Assembly: GCA_032871835.1 (NCBI GenBank)
Contig: CM065300.1
Location: 107,319,088 to 107,383,087 of the forward strand
Direction: 5' to 3'
Length of the DNA: 64,000 nucleotides
From: Dipteronia dyeriana
Lineage: Eukaryota; Streptophyta; Magnoliopsida; Sapindales; Sapindaceae
Numbering within the stretch: the stretch's first letter is position 1; each line of letters starts with the position of its first letter. Both the position numbers and the translations under genes were made by a program. The notes beneath the pieces were generated by a model that worked only from the letters and a program-made list of their open reading frames with translations, made no database searches and was not told where the DNA came from. Positions 1 to 11,393 of the stretch are shown piece by piece.

Positions 1-104
1 TGGTTATTAAAAGGGAATTTTTTTTAATATACGCAAACCCTAATTTTCTAATTTTCTAATTTTCTCACTCTTCCGTTGCGTTTTGTACCTGTTTTTTCCC
101 TATA
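1..104 (+). mobile_element. 3' end of a copia LTR (truncated by the window)
   Basis: The first hundred bases match the last hundred of the copia LTRs that end at 6764, 21324 and 29022. Shared features are the 'gcaaaccctaattttc' stretch, the 'cttccgttgcg' stretch and the 'ttttccctaya' terminus. The usual CA end reads TA here, so the exact boundary is uncertain. Gypsy gag-like sequence follows directly, which suggests an LTR inserted in the gypsy element. The left part lies outside the window, so I cannot tell a solo LTR from a full element. Confidence 0.75.
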
Positions 105-182
105 TATCAAAGACCACGATCTAACCTGAAGGTGTCGATAAAACACTCAGGATTAAGATCAACCGTATATAGCCATCATTAG

Positions 183-525
183 TTGATATATATGAATCTC
201 ATCGGTATCGTGGATTCTTTCACAAAGCCACGTCCTAACGATCCCATACACCTTCAATATGTGGTTCAGGAGCAAGGTGAAGCAATTTGGTCATATGTGG
301 AACATTTTCACATGGAAGTCATCCAGATGGGAGTCTTCACCGAGAAGGAGACCCTCACCAACTTGCGACAGAACCTGTGGGTGGACAAGCTTTTTTCGAT
401 CCTTTGCCAAGCGACGTCCAGAAACCTTCCAATATGCCTATGATCAAGCTCTTGAGCAGGTCGAGATTGACGAACAACTCAAGGTCAAAATGGACCATGA
501 CAACATGAGAATGGTGAAGCATTAG
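183..525 (+). pseudogene. gypsy gag fragment
   Basis: Two overlapping frames together read as the core of a plant gypsy capsid protein. One frame gives 'KPRPNDPIHLQYVVQEQGE' and then a stretch resembling the family's 'SYVERF' segment. After a frameshift near 395 the next frame gives 'AKRRPETFQYAYDQALEQVE'. These are typical of the retrotransposon gag domain. Start and end of the original gene are lost, and 530-1200 is too degenerate to assign, although it should hold the gag tail and linker. Confidence 0.7.
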
Positions 526-1229
526 AAGAAGGAAGCTTTCAGACCTGAGCCATCTCAGAAAAACTAGAACAAACCTCCAACAGGTCTGCATACCATTCAT
601 CCGCTTCCAAACCTCGGTAGAAGAGGTATCCAGTGAGACGAACCCCTCCGTGAGCTTTGCCTCCTCTAAAGGTTGTAGACACCGTAACACGAGGTAAAAT
701 AGGGTACGATCACTACACCCCTTTAAATGCATCCCGAGAAACAATCTACCTCGCCAATCGAGACAAGGGGCTACTCTAGAAGCCTGCGCCTATGAAAGCC
801 CTGGCAGTCAGAAGGAATAGGTACAAGTACTGTGACTTTTATTAAGATGTAGAGCATAGCACTTTAGAGTGCTATAACATACGTAACCTAATTTAGGCTA
901 TGGTAATGGGAGGATGTTTGATAGAATTCTTACAGCAGGTCAGAGGCAACATTCATACTTGAAAGGGAGGTACAAGCAGAGATCTGTGGCCATTGAGAAA
1001 AGCAAGGTGGAATAAAAGGATTTGATGTAACCAATCTAGGTGATATATACCATCAGTGGGGGGCCCACCCAAGCAGGTACCTCCAATAATTCCATGAAAA
1101 ACCATGCAAGGAAAATTCACATTGTCTATATGGGTCGAGGTATATTCAAGTTCGACCAAAGCCCGGCTGGCCCATCCCAATCAGCACAGATTTTATTCAC
1201 ATTGGCAGTGTGTACAACACCGTACATCC

Positions 1230-1740
1230 CTATATGATCCCATGGTGATCAAAGTATATATTTCCAATTGCGTTGTTCACCACGTGCTCATTGATACAGG
1301 CAAAAGTGTAGACATCCTCTTTAAAGACAACATGGAGAAATTGAATTTGAAGAAGTGATGTTACAATAGCTGCACAAACCCTGTTGTATGGATTCACTAG
1401 GGATTCGATCATACCAGTAGGGTCAAAGATCCTCTCAGTAATCATCAAAATCTTACCTCTGCAATAAAATATTATGACAGACTTTGTTATGGTTGACACC
1501 CCGTTGGCCTACAACGCGATATTAGAAACACCATTCTTATCCTACTTAAAAGGAGTCCTATCTATCTACCATAATGTTTTAAAATTCCCAGTGGGGAACA
1601 AGGTAGGAAAGGTACGTGGGGACTAGCAAGCGACCAGAAAATGCTATGCAGTATCTACCGATTCCACAGCTTTGGTGAAACAGTTCGCTCAAGTAGTGAC
1701 GATCCGAGATAATGAAGAACCAGTGATGACCCTGGAAGAT
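1230..1740 (+). pseudogene. gypsy aspartic protease fragment
   Basis: The frame at 1230-1358 reads 'HHVLIDTGKSVDILF', with the retroviral-type catalytic triad D-T-G at 1293-1301. After a frameshift, 1490-1620 reads 'VDTPLAYNAILETPFLSYL', which matches the second half of plant gypsy proteases. Stops separate the pieces. The protease would cleave the Gag-Pol polyprotein in virus-like particles; this copy cannot make a complete enzyme. Confidence 0.75.
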
Positions 1741-1929
1741 GAAGAGCCCACTGATTAACCAGAGACAATGATCCATGATACTTGATGGAGAAGAACAGAG
1801 AAGAGAATGGTCCAGTGGGCACCCTATGGAAAAGCTAGAGGAGATACCCATCAGAAGTGACGATCCCACCAAGGTTGTCAAGGTCAGAGCTACCCTCGAG
1901 CCAAGAGTGAAGGAAGGTTTGATCGAGAT

Positions 1930-2860
1930 TTTATAAGAATTCTACGACATCTTTTCTTGGAGTCATGACAAAATGCCTGAGATCCCGATATCTTTGGTTG
2001 CTCACCGATTAGCAGTGGATCCAACCTTTAAGCCTGTCAAGCAGAAAATGCATCATTTTAACACCGAAAGGAATACTGCGGCTCAAGAGGAAGTGAATAA
2101 GTAGATCAGAACAGACTTCATCAGAGAAGCACGTTACCTCGAATGGATTGCCAACATGGTCATGGTCACCACGGCGAATGGGAAGTGGTGTATGTGTGTC
2201 GATTACACTGATATCAACTGGGCGTGTCCAAAAGACAGCTTTCCTCTATAAAAAATTGACCAACTGGTAGATTCCATGACTAGAAACAAGCTTCTCAGTT
2301 TCATGGACACGTTTTTGGGGTACAACCAGATTATGATGCATATAGCTGATCAAGACAAGATTAGCTTCATGACGGGGCAGGGTTTGTATTGCTATAAGGT
2401 GATACCTTTCGGCCTCAAGAACGTAGGTGCTACTTACCAGGGATTGGTTAACCGGCTATTCAAGCTAGATATAGGAAATACAATGGATTTGTACATAGAT
2501 GATATGATCACCAAATCCCAGGAAGCAGAAGAACACCACGAACATCTTCGTAGGACATTCTAGATAGTGAATGAGAACCGAATGTAGCTTAATCCCGCCA
2601 AGTGTGCTTTTGTGGTAACAGCGGGAAAGTTTCTAGGTTTTATGGTGAATAAGAGGGGAATTGAGGCAAACCCGAAAAAGATCCAAGTTATCCTGAGCCT
2701 AGATTCTCCAACCACTCTTAAACAAGTCCCAATGTTGATAGGGCGTATAGCAACACTTAAAAGTTTCATTTTGCTTTTCGAGGATAAATGTCTTCCCTTC
2801 TTGAAAGCCATCAAACAAGGGAGGAACTTGAAATGGATAATAGTAGCGAGCTTTCCAAGA
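1930..2860 (+). pseudogene. gypsy reverse transcriptase, broken
   Basis: The longest open piece (2276-2563) contains the RT finger and palm motifs 'GYNQIMMHIADQDKISF' and 'VIPFGLKNVGATYQ', and the catalytic Y-I-D-D at 2492-2503. Upstream, 2170-2240 reads 'WCMCVDYTDINWACPKDSFPL', equivalent to the 'DYRDLNKACPKD' signature. Downstream, 2612-2780 gives 'AGKFLGFMVNKRGIEANP', equivalent to the 'FLGFMVSQRGIEANP' motif. At least four in-frame stops interrupt it. The role would be copying element RNA into DNA. Confidence 0.85.
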
Positions 2861-2919
2861 CTTAAAGCAGTACCTCGCCAGCCTACCGCTGTTAGTTAAA
2901 CCGATACCAGGGGAAGAAT

Positions 2920-3760
2920 TGTAGATGTACCTGGTAGTGTTAAAAATGGCAGTAAGTGGGCCTTTGGTCAATGAGTGCGGGATGGGATTCAGCAACCTAT
3001 CTACTATGTCAGCCACACGTTATCCAAACCCGAGAATAACTGCCTGCTTCTTGAGAAGATCGTACTTGCCCTTGTTACCTTGGCTAGGAAGCTCCATCCT
3101 TATTTTCAATCCCATACAGTGGCAGTGGTAACGAACCATCCTCTCCGCCATTTTTTATAGAGGCCGGATATATCTGGTTGGCTAGTCTTGTGGGCTTTTG
3201 AGCTCATACAGTTTGACCTAAAGTACAAATCTCGAATGTCAATCAAAGCTCAGGCCCTAGCAGACTTTGTAGTTGAGTTCTCAACCCTATCGAGCAAAGA
3301 GACATATGCACCACTAGGTCCATATAATGAGAAACTTCAAAAGGGTAAGAATTTCCCAGATGACTGTAAAGCATGGATCCTTTACATTGATGGGGCATCT
3401 AGGTAGGCAGGCAGGGGGAGGTGTTGGCATAGTCCTGATCGATCCTGAAAAATGGAATGTTTCCACTGTTTTAGGCTTGAATTTAAAGCAATCAATAATA
3501 AAGTAGGGTACGAAGCTCTCGTAGCCAAGATAAAGGTCGCCATCAAGCTTGCGGCTGATTAATTGCACGTCAAGAGTGACTCACTGCTTATTGTCAACCA
3601 GGTTATAGGACTTTACCAAGCCAAGGGCGACAACATGGCTGCCTACCTGAACCTAACCCAACAACTAAGGGAAAGGTTCAAGGGATTCTGGATCGAGCAA
3701 ATACCTCGATAACAAAACCACTGGGCCGACGTCTTAGCAAAAACAGCTACGAATGGAGGT
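2920..3760 (+). pseudogene. gypsy RNase H plus second RNase H-like domain
   Basis: 2975-3300 reads 'PIYYVSHTLSKPENN' and continues into 'SRMSIKAQALADFVVEF', the pol RNase H and its connection. 3370-3750 then reads 'AWILYIDGASR', 'VGYEALVAKIKVAIKLAAD', 'VKSDSLLIVNQV' and 'HWADVLAKTA', a complete second RNase H-like fold with the expected D and E positions. A second RNase H is characteristic of Tat-lineage gypsy elements. Stops and frameshifts occur near 3160, 3406, 3560 and 3711. Confidence 0.75.
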
Positions 3761-3984
3761 AAAGGAGTACCCCCTCCAGGTGATCTTGAAGTCTAGCATA
3801 ACAGTAGGCAAAGGAATTTTCCCTATGGATCGACTGCTCTGTTGAATAGGACCCGATAACTGTCTACCTCCAGGAAGGAAAGCTTTCGAGAACCCCGACA
3901 AAGCCTGAAAGGTCAAAAGATTTTCAGTTCGGTATTGCTTGATAGATAGATACCTCTATTGGATGGGCAAGTCCCTTCCTCTAC

Positions 3985-4532
3985 TTTGATGTCTTCAACC
4001 GGACGATGCCAGTTGGGCATTAAGAGAGGTCCATTATGAGGACTGCGGAAATCACATTGGTTGGGAGGCTTTAGCATATCAAGTGCTTCATATGGTGTAT
4101 TCTGGCCAACTATTCACCAAGACGCGAAGAGTTTTGTACAATCCTGTGAACCGTGTAAGAGGACATTGAACTTAAATCACCAACCACTGAAGCGGATGTA
4201 ATATCTCAGTTCACCCTACCCCTTTACCTTATGGGAGGTCGACCTGATCAGACCGCTTATAACTGCTCATAGGCAAGCTAAACACGCTATAGTGGCAATC
4301 GACTATTTTACAAGATGGGTCGAGGCATGACCTCTCTCCTAAATTACAGAAGAGAATACGACGAGGTTTATCAAAACTAACATGGTTTGCAGGTTCGGGA
4401 CTCCACTCATCATTGTGGCCGACCTAGGCAAACAATTTGACAATGCCCGATTAAGAGACTTCTGTGAAGGTTTGGGAATCGACCTCAGGTTGCTTCAGTA
4501 GCCCACCCTTAGACTAATGGGCTGGTCGAATC
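3985..4532 (+). pseudogene. gypsy integrase, 5' portion (split by an LTR insertion)
   Basis: Reading through stops gives the zinc-binding N-terminus ('CGNHIGWEALAYQVL') and the catalytic core ('AIVAIDYFTRWVEA', 'CRFGTPLIIVADLGKQFDN'), with the first two catalytic aspartates. The reading ends at 'NGLVESA', where the third catalytic residue (E) belongs. The copia solo LTR begins exactly there. The rest resumes at 6765. Confidence 0.8.
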
Positions 4533-6764
4533 TGCTAGGATTATGATCGATAGCAAGAGTATAATAATGTATTTGAAAATCTTTTCATATTAATAAAGTG
4601 ATTTCTTGTTTAACAAATCTTATAGAATTTATAGTTTAATTATTAAAATTGTCAAAATTAAATAATCATAAGGTCAAAAGACTATGAGAAAATAAGAATT
4701 GTTCATACATCTAGAAAATGTATGAGATAGACACAATTTTCTAGCTAGTCTTGAATAATATTCATAACTTAAAACAAAGGTTGGGTGCCTTTATCTTGTC
4801 AAAGTTATAGATTCTTTTGCTATCACTTGAATAGGATCAAATGTGTTATGATGAGTCAAAAGTCATCAAAGTGTGATGTCTTTGAGAAAAAGAATCTAGT
4901 ATATTGGGTGCATTGAAGTGGATCACAATTAAATACTTTATCTAGAACCGTGAATGGATAAAGGTTTTCACTTGAAGACAATCGGAGAGTCTATCTCAAT
5001 TCTGAGATAAATGATGGACTTATGGTTGCAAGTGTTATCATTTAAGCTATCAATGAGTACGATTATATAGCATAGTCTATCATCGATAGTTTGGTGGTAT
5101 TCATTTGTTAATGATAGTGGACTTCATTTATAGATATGGACATCATGGCTCCATTTATGAAATGAGATTAGAATATCATCATATGGATGTTTTGAGGTAT
5201 TGAATATTAAATCTTAACATTAAGTTTTCAATAGTGTCTATTGAAACATGGCTTCTGGACAAGTCAAAATATCCAAGTTCAAAATGTGGTCATATGAGTA
5301 AATATGGTAACTTAAAGAGCTATAGGCGGTCTATGAGCTCTTGGCGATTACTGGTATTCTTCAGGAGGATACAGTTTCTCCATTAAGATTGTCTAAGGTA
5401 TGAATTAGGAATATTAACTTATTCTATCTTTATTTATGAGTTCAATTTTAGTTCTTTAGTGGAATGAACTAAAATTAATAGATCGGACCTATGTGAATCA
5501 TTTGTTGATTGTGATTTAGTTGTGTCTATTAGAGCTTAAATTTAGATAGCCCGTCAAGATCCCCAATCCACACGAACTTGTATGGATCACTTGATATATT
5601 GTACCGGACAAATTTAGGGGTCTATCTAGAATTTTATTGAGACATGTGGATTTGTTTCTTTTTCTAAGAATGGGTCTAGTTCACATGTGGACTTTTTGTT
5701 AAGGTCCAATGGATTTAATAAAATAAGAAAAATAATATATTGGCCCATGTATATGTGTTGGCCGGCAAGGCTATATAAAATAGCTTAATATTTTTATTTT
5801 ATTTTATTATTTAATTAAATGGGAATTAATTAATTTGGTAATTAATTAATTAATATGGTAATTAAGTAATTAATTTGGTAATTAATTAATATTTTAACTA
5901 AAGTCAAAATGTTTTTTCTAGTAGGAGAAGGTCTCCTAATATTATAGTATTGTTGGTAGTATAATTAATATTAAAGATTATATTTGATAAGTAGATAATA
6001 ATAATAAAAGAATTATTTATCTAGTTAACTTAAGAAGTCTTTAATATTGTCACAAATACACTAAAGAGTTGGATTAGGAGTCTTGGTGTAGGAAAGAATT
6101 CTTTTTGGAAAAGGATTCTTGGTCACTAAGTAAATCTACCTCATAATAGGATTCTTGCCTACCAAGTAAATCATCTTTATGAGAGGGTTTGTGAACATAT
6201 AAATATAGGTTGTAAATTCTGACCAAGCCTTTGTTTTTTGTGTGAAAAGTTGTTTTTTTTTTATTTTCATAAAAAAAACTTTATCCAACTCATTGTGTGA
6301 AGAATTCGGCCAAGCATAGAGAAAAGAGGGAACGTTTTTGTTTTCGATAGTGCACTAGTATCCTTCGCATCAAGAGGGTTTTGTGTACAACATCGAATCA
6401 AGGTTCAAGCGAGTTTCAATCAAATTGATTGGTAATTCACATGTGACCGGACGTTCTTGGTTTTTCTCTTGGAGGATTATTGTGACTAACTTAGAACAAG
6501 ATTTTGTTTGTTTCCAACCTCAGGCATACAATTTAAAGAAAGATAGCCCACACTCCTAGGCGATTCACGTTCGTGATTGGATTGGAAGATCTTGCAGATT
6601 CAATTCGACACTAGTTCAATTGTCACAAAAAAAAGTACAATACTTTTTATATACATCAATTAATCTAGGGTTAAGGTTCTTGTAATTAAAAAGGGAAAAA
6701 TATTATTTATATCAAAACCCTAATTTTTTATTTTTCACGCTTCCGTTGTGTAATTTTCCCTACA
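4533..6764 (+). mobile_element. Solo copia LTR with target-site duplication GAATC
   Basis: This 2232-base block starts TG and ends CA. It is flanked on both sides by GAATC (4528-4532 and 6765-6769), the five-base duplication left by an LTR retrotransposon. It aligns along its length with the two LTRs of the copia element at 18897-29022. No internal region is present, so it is a solo LTR left by recombination between two LTRs. It carries an AT-rich block of 'taattaatt' repeats near 5815-5895 and a TATA-like 'catataaatatagg' near 6196-6209. Confidence 0.93.
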
Positions 6765-7340
6765 GAATCCACCAACAAGACTTTCAAGAAGCTATTGAAG
6801 ACAGTTTTGCAACAGAAGAAAGGCAATTGGGTCAAGGAGCTTCCTGAGATTCTCTGGGCACATCGGACCACAAAGAGAACGGCCACGGGTGAAACACCTT
6901 ACTCTCTGACCTTCGGGGTCGAAGAAGTCCTCCCCATCCAGCATAAACTAACGTCGTTCAGGGTATGGTACTTTGAACTAGAAAGCAACAAGGTCAAGCT
7001 CTGAGTCATTCTAGACCTTAGAGAAGAGAAACAAGAGAGGGTAGCTGAGAGGGTGGTGGTGTACCAGAGCATGATCGCTAGGTATTAAAACAGAAAGGTC
7101 AAAGTCAAGAACTTCGAGGAGAGGGATTTGTTCTCAGGAAAGTGACCCTGAACACCCGAAAAAGATCAAATGGAGTCCTAGGACCTAACTAGGAAGAGCT
7201 ATATTTGGTAAAAATAGTGGTCCGTAATGGGGCATATAAGCTCGAAGACATGGAGGGTCGATCCATTGACCACACCTAGAATGCTGAGCATTTAAGGAAG
7301 TTCTATCCCTAGGCAGGGACTCTTGAGAAAGCTACCTCCA
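6765..7340 (+). pseudogene. gypsy integrase, 3' portion
   Basis: Continues the integrase cut at 4532. 6795-7004 reads 'GNWVKELPEILWAHRTTKRT', then 'TGETPYSLTFGVEEVLPI', the conserved C-terminal part of plant gypsy integrases. A degenerate tail ('LVKIVVRNGAYKLEDMEGR', 'WNAEHLRKFYP'-like) runs to about 7320 and matches the usual end of pol. Several stops are present. Removing 4533-6769 would rejoin the two halves, which supports the LTR being a later insertion. Confidence 0.85.
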
Positions 7341-8444
7341 TTTAGGAACAATAATGTACTCCGTTTTGATCATCAATAAAGTCTGCTAATAATTTATCCA
7401 TCTACGATTGTATTCTCCATGAGCTGTTAATTCTTCCATATCCAGTTAAGTTCTCCATAAGTAAATTCACCATAATCGCCTCGAGACAAGAGATCAATCG
7501 GGAAAGCCCCCTCACTATCCCCGATGCCTTGGCTAGGCACCACCCCCACCAAGAAGGATTTGAGTGTAAGAGTATAGTTTCCATCCAGATCTTGAGACCA
7601 AGATAACTAGATAGCCTTTCTGTTGCCTTGGTCGAGCACCACCCTCTGCCGAGAAGGGTCTGAGTTTAAGAGCACAGTTGCCATCCAGATCTCGAGACTA
7701 GGAAAGCTAGATAGCCTTCCTGATGCCTTGACTGGACTACTACCCCCATGAGGGGTCTGAGTGTGAGAGCATAGTTGCTATCCAGATCCCTAGACTAGAG
7801 TCGCTAGACAACATTCCTGGTGTCCTGATCAGATTAACACCCCTAAGAAAGATCCAGGCGTAAATACAGAATCACCTGTTTGGATTGAGATCGCCTTAAC
7901 TAGGTACCTTTCCTAATGTTGGATAAAAGGTATTTAGATTAAATTTAGTTCAAGGAATCATCAAAGATGCGAGACACAATGCAAGAGAATCCTCCTAAAG
8001 ACATGAATTCCTACAAAGTGTTGAGAATTGGAGCTAGATTTCTATCCAACTAGTATGCTTGCATATAACTGATTTAGAGTTTTTCTTTACCAAATTTAAT
8101 TCAGTCAGGATTATTCTGAAGGTCGCATTCAGGTTGAGGTCAATAATTAATTAAGGAATTGCCACCCAAGTTTGAAGTTCATGATCAGGATTAATCAAAG
8201 TAAAGAAATGAAAACCGATTTTCATTGACAGTAAGAGAGCTTATCCCCTCACAAAGGCTACATTCATCGAATAGGAAGCCTAACCCCTGGTTCCGAGCTA
8301 CATAAAAAAAAATAAAGAAAAAGAATTAATTAAGCTGGTCATGAGTAAAGCGGGGTGCCCACCCCCCCCTTTCTGGGCGTCAAGACAGGTCATGAATTGA
8401 TTATATCAAGCTCCAGCATCCTTCTAGTTCCCTTCTACTACTCC
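7341..8444 (+). other. Untranslated 3' region of the Tat element
   Basis: No coding potential is visible between the end of pol and the antisense ORF. The notable content is the imperfect tandem array at 7510-7900. The remainder is unremarkable AT-rich sequence, with a short C run near 8363-8370. Confidence 0.6.
7510..7900 (+). repeat. Imperfect tandem repeat, period about 99 bases, 3.5-4 units
   Basis: Unit starts resembling 'gatgccttgg' occur at 7523, 7622, 7722 and 7820, spaced 99, 100 and 98 bases. Each unit continues with a block like 'gagtgtaagagcatagtt', then 'ccatccagatctcgagac', then 'gctagatagcctt'. The array lies in the 3' untranslated region of the Tat element. This region is known in Tat/Ogre elements to carry fast-evolving tandem repeats related to satellites. 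Confidence 0.8.
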
Positions 8445-10837
8445 TCACCCTTGCTGATATTCACCCATTGTTCCTCCTTTCTGTGGTTGCATGTCTTGGA
8501 TGTTCTCTCCTACTAACCCTTCCTCCGAAGGTTTCTCAATTGCTTGATGTTTAACTTGGTCCTCCTCTAATACCTCATTAACCATAGCAATAACCTCAGG
8601 GGATATGACCGCATCTAAAAGGGTAGACATTGCCTCCGTTCCACTCTGTTCAACCTCTGACTCCAGTTTTTTGGTTGACCTCCCTCGGGTTGCGAAGGTT
8701 GAACCCCACTTAAAGATTCCCTGTGACTGAAGACTGTGAGAACTGGAGGAGGAAGGGGGAGATCTGCATTGACAAGTTAGTTCCCGGTTTCAACCATGTT
8801 TGAAGGTTCCGCTCTATCGCCAACAGGGCGAGACATCTTCGCGACCTTAGTCATAATCTTTTCTCTGTCCCGGTTGGCAATGACTAACAGATCAAAGGGA
8901 AAAGGAAGGGCTTCAGTGACCTGGAATGAGGCATAAAAATATGCATCACTAAAGGAGACATCCACCTCTGCTTGCAGTTTGGCCACCTGAGCATGCAGGG
9001 TCTGGTTCTCGATATCTAGCATCTTAGCCTCAGCTTTCCAAGTATCCCTTTGCTTAGCCAAGCATTTAGAGTGAAGGGTTTCTTAATCAATGGATCGTTT
9101 TAGCCTTTCATAGTCATAGTGAAGCTCGGCCAGCTCTTCCTCTATCCCCTCTGGCTGGATGTCAACTCCTGCACAAGAGATTGAGCTCGTGCAAGCAACC
9201 TCATGGACCTTTCAGCTTCAGCCTTAACTTTAGCCGCACAATCGCAAAGATAGGCCACCTGATGACCAATGGCCACTTTGAATTTGAAAGCCTACATATT
9301 GAAAAAGTTTAAGTTAGAAATGATCAAGCTAGCCGTCACAAGAAAAGATAAGAGATGATGGCTACCTCGACCAAAAGGGCAGGCGCCTTGGTAATCAGGA
9401 TATCTACGGGAATTGAAGCCATCAGGGAAAGGCTACCACCTGGCTAGGATATAACAAACTGCCCAAGACCTCGTCATGCATAATAGAGCTCGGTTGATGT
9501 TAACGGCGAACAGGAGTAACCTCATCAACACATGCCTCGAGGTACTTCGAAGCTAAAGGAGTTAGGAATGTAGATGGAGGGGCAGAATCATCGGGTAAGT
9601 TAATCTTGGGGGCAGCAAAACTAGTGATAGCAGGAGATAGGGCAACCAAAGAAGGAGCAAAATAATTACACCAACAGCATGAGAAGCAGAGGTACCTTTG
9701 CTCTGCACCTTGGTAGTCTGCGATGCGAGGAACGCCATTTTGGACCTAAGCTGGGATAGGGCCAGAGCAGGAGTAGGTAAAATCCCAGCTGGAATTGTTG
9801 ACCTTCTTTTCTCCGAGGTAGCCAAAGAGACTGCCTTGGTCAATCTGGTGGGAGAGGGAGGGGTACAAGCTTGCTGGGCTTTCGCAGGAAGTTGGAGCAC
9901 CAACATAAACTGTTAAAAAAAATGAGGATATCAGAACCAAGCTAGCTAATGAAAGGAAGTAATGAGGTTCAGTCTGATTTTACTTACGAAGAGTAACAAC
10001 GGAGATATGCAGGTGCTGATTCACCATACGGGGATTAAAAGAATTAGCTGTAGGAAACTTCGGGTTCAAGTAGTTTCGAGAGATAATAGCCCTCAAGATA
10101 GCCTCAGATTCAGCGTACAGAGGCTCCCTGCCCCATAAAAGCTTTTCATTGAAAGTGGTCTGGACCTTGAACTCATGTCCGCCAACAAAGATCGAGCTTC
10201 CCTAACATCCATCACCAGAATCCATTCCTCCTTCCAGATAGAGTTCTTCTTAGAAGCACCAGGAACGATAAAGTTGAGTTTTTTTATTGGCTTTCGTGTA
10301 GAATTGACTTCTGGGGCCACCGGATAGGCTGCCAATCTAGAAGAGATAGGCCAACTCCTCCACTCTAGGCTTTCTAATAACCTTGCTCTGCTCGTACTAT
10401 TTCCTCCACAATATGAGGAAGCCGATTAGATGTCTCCAGAAGCCATGTGTGAACTGGAGAGGAGCTACTTATAAGGCATTGAGAGCTCATCATAGGGTAG
10501 GGTGAAGGGGAAGCCTGGCCCCATTCTCAAGAATCGCGACTTGAATTGGAAGCATGCCTTTAGAAGGGTTGAAGACATCATAATTCTTGGGGGGAGCAGA
10601 GATGGAAACGCTGTCGGGGATGCCATACTTGGCCTTCAGACGATTAATCGACTTCAGGTCAGTTGTGGAATCCAGAATGACCCTGAAGTCGTAGGGAGGA
10701 AGTCTCTCTAGAAGAGGACCATCAACCACAACTTGATCCTTTCCAGCCATAGTTTTCCCAAGTTCCCTATCAGAATCTTTATCGACCATGTTCAAAGGGT
10801 CATCAGGCCTATTAGAGAACCCACTCCCAGTAGCCAC
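8445..10837 (-). pseudogene. Antisense ORF of the Tat element (putative gypsy-type transposon domain)
   Basis: Minus-strand pieces lie head-to-tail at 10837-10490, 10335-10093, 9906-9562, 9061-8777 and 8630-8445. The first (115 aa) ends in 'VAILENGARLPLHPTL', the signature of the plant 'putative gypsy type transposon' domain (PF04195-like), preceded by 'LKAKYGIPDSVSISAP'. The second resembles the following part of that domain ('SIWKEEWILVMDV'). Lower pieces are coiled-coil-like and end in an acidic tail. Such ORFs opposite to gag-pol are known in Grande-like Tat elements; their function is unknown. Stops and frameshifts break this copy. Confidence 0.7.
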
Positions 10838-11376
10838 GTTTCTAATCGACCGGTGACGTTACGGGTTAGGAGAAAAGTCATCGTTGTCAAAGCTCTTTCA
10901 CATTCATTTCCCATAAGCGAGACTAGTGATCTCCTCGCCATCTACTATGGAGTTGATAGAATCATGGTTGGCTTTCAACACAGTGGAGAAAGGTTTTGAG
11001 TTAGACGAAAGAAGAGATGTAAGTGTTTCTCAAGAAGATAACGAGAGAGACTTTTTCCTTAAAAATTTTGAAATTTGAAAAGAAGAAAATGTGGAAAAGA
11101 CAACGAAACAACCGAGTTTGAATAGAGGTGAATGGAGCAGTAACCTATGACATCGGTGATGTGAAAGCAAAATCTTCAGTGAAGATTGCCTCGAATATCG
11201 GGGGTGGCGTAATTCAGCCTTATTGTTTTGAGAAACGCACTGGTCTCTACTCATTACCTCTCTCGTACATTTAATGAGAAGATTTCCACCAAGATTCTGG
11301 TAATAACAATGAAGGAAAAAATTTCCCAATTCAAACGGGAAGTCTTACTCCAACCCCAACTCAATCACTGGTGTTC
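10838..11376. other. Spacer between antisense ORF and polypurine tract
   Basis: Contains the presumed upstream region of the antisense ORF. Short open frames on both strands show no family resemblance. Nothing else is recognised. Confidence 0.5.
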
Positions 11377-11393
11377 AAGTCAAAGGGGACTAC
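11377..11393 (+). promoter_or_regulatory. Probable polypurine tract of the Tat element
   Basis: 'aagtcaaaggggactac' directly precedes a TG that opens the LTR. Tat elements typically have a short A/G-rich tract ending in 'ggggact' at this place. It would prime second-strand DNA synthesis. Confidence 0.55.

Noticed and set aside
355..744. 129-residue minus-strand open frame at the gypsy gag
   Set aside because: Antisense to recognisable gag sequence; no family resemblance of its own.
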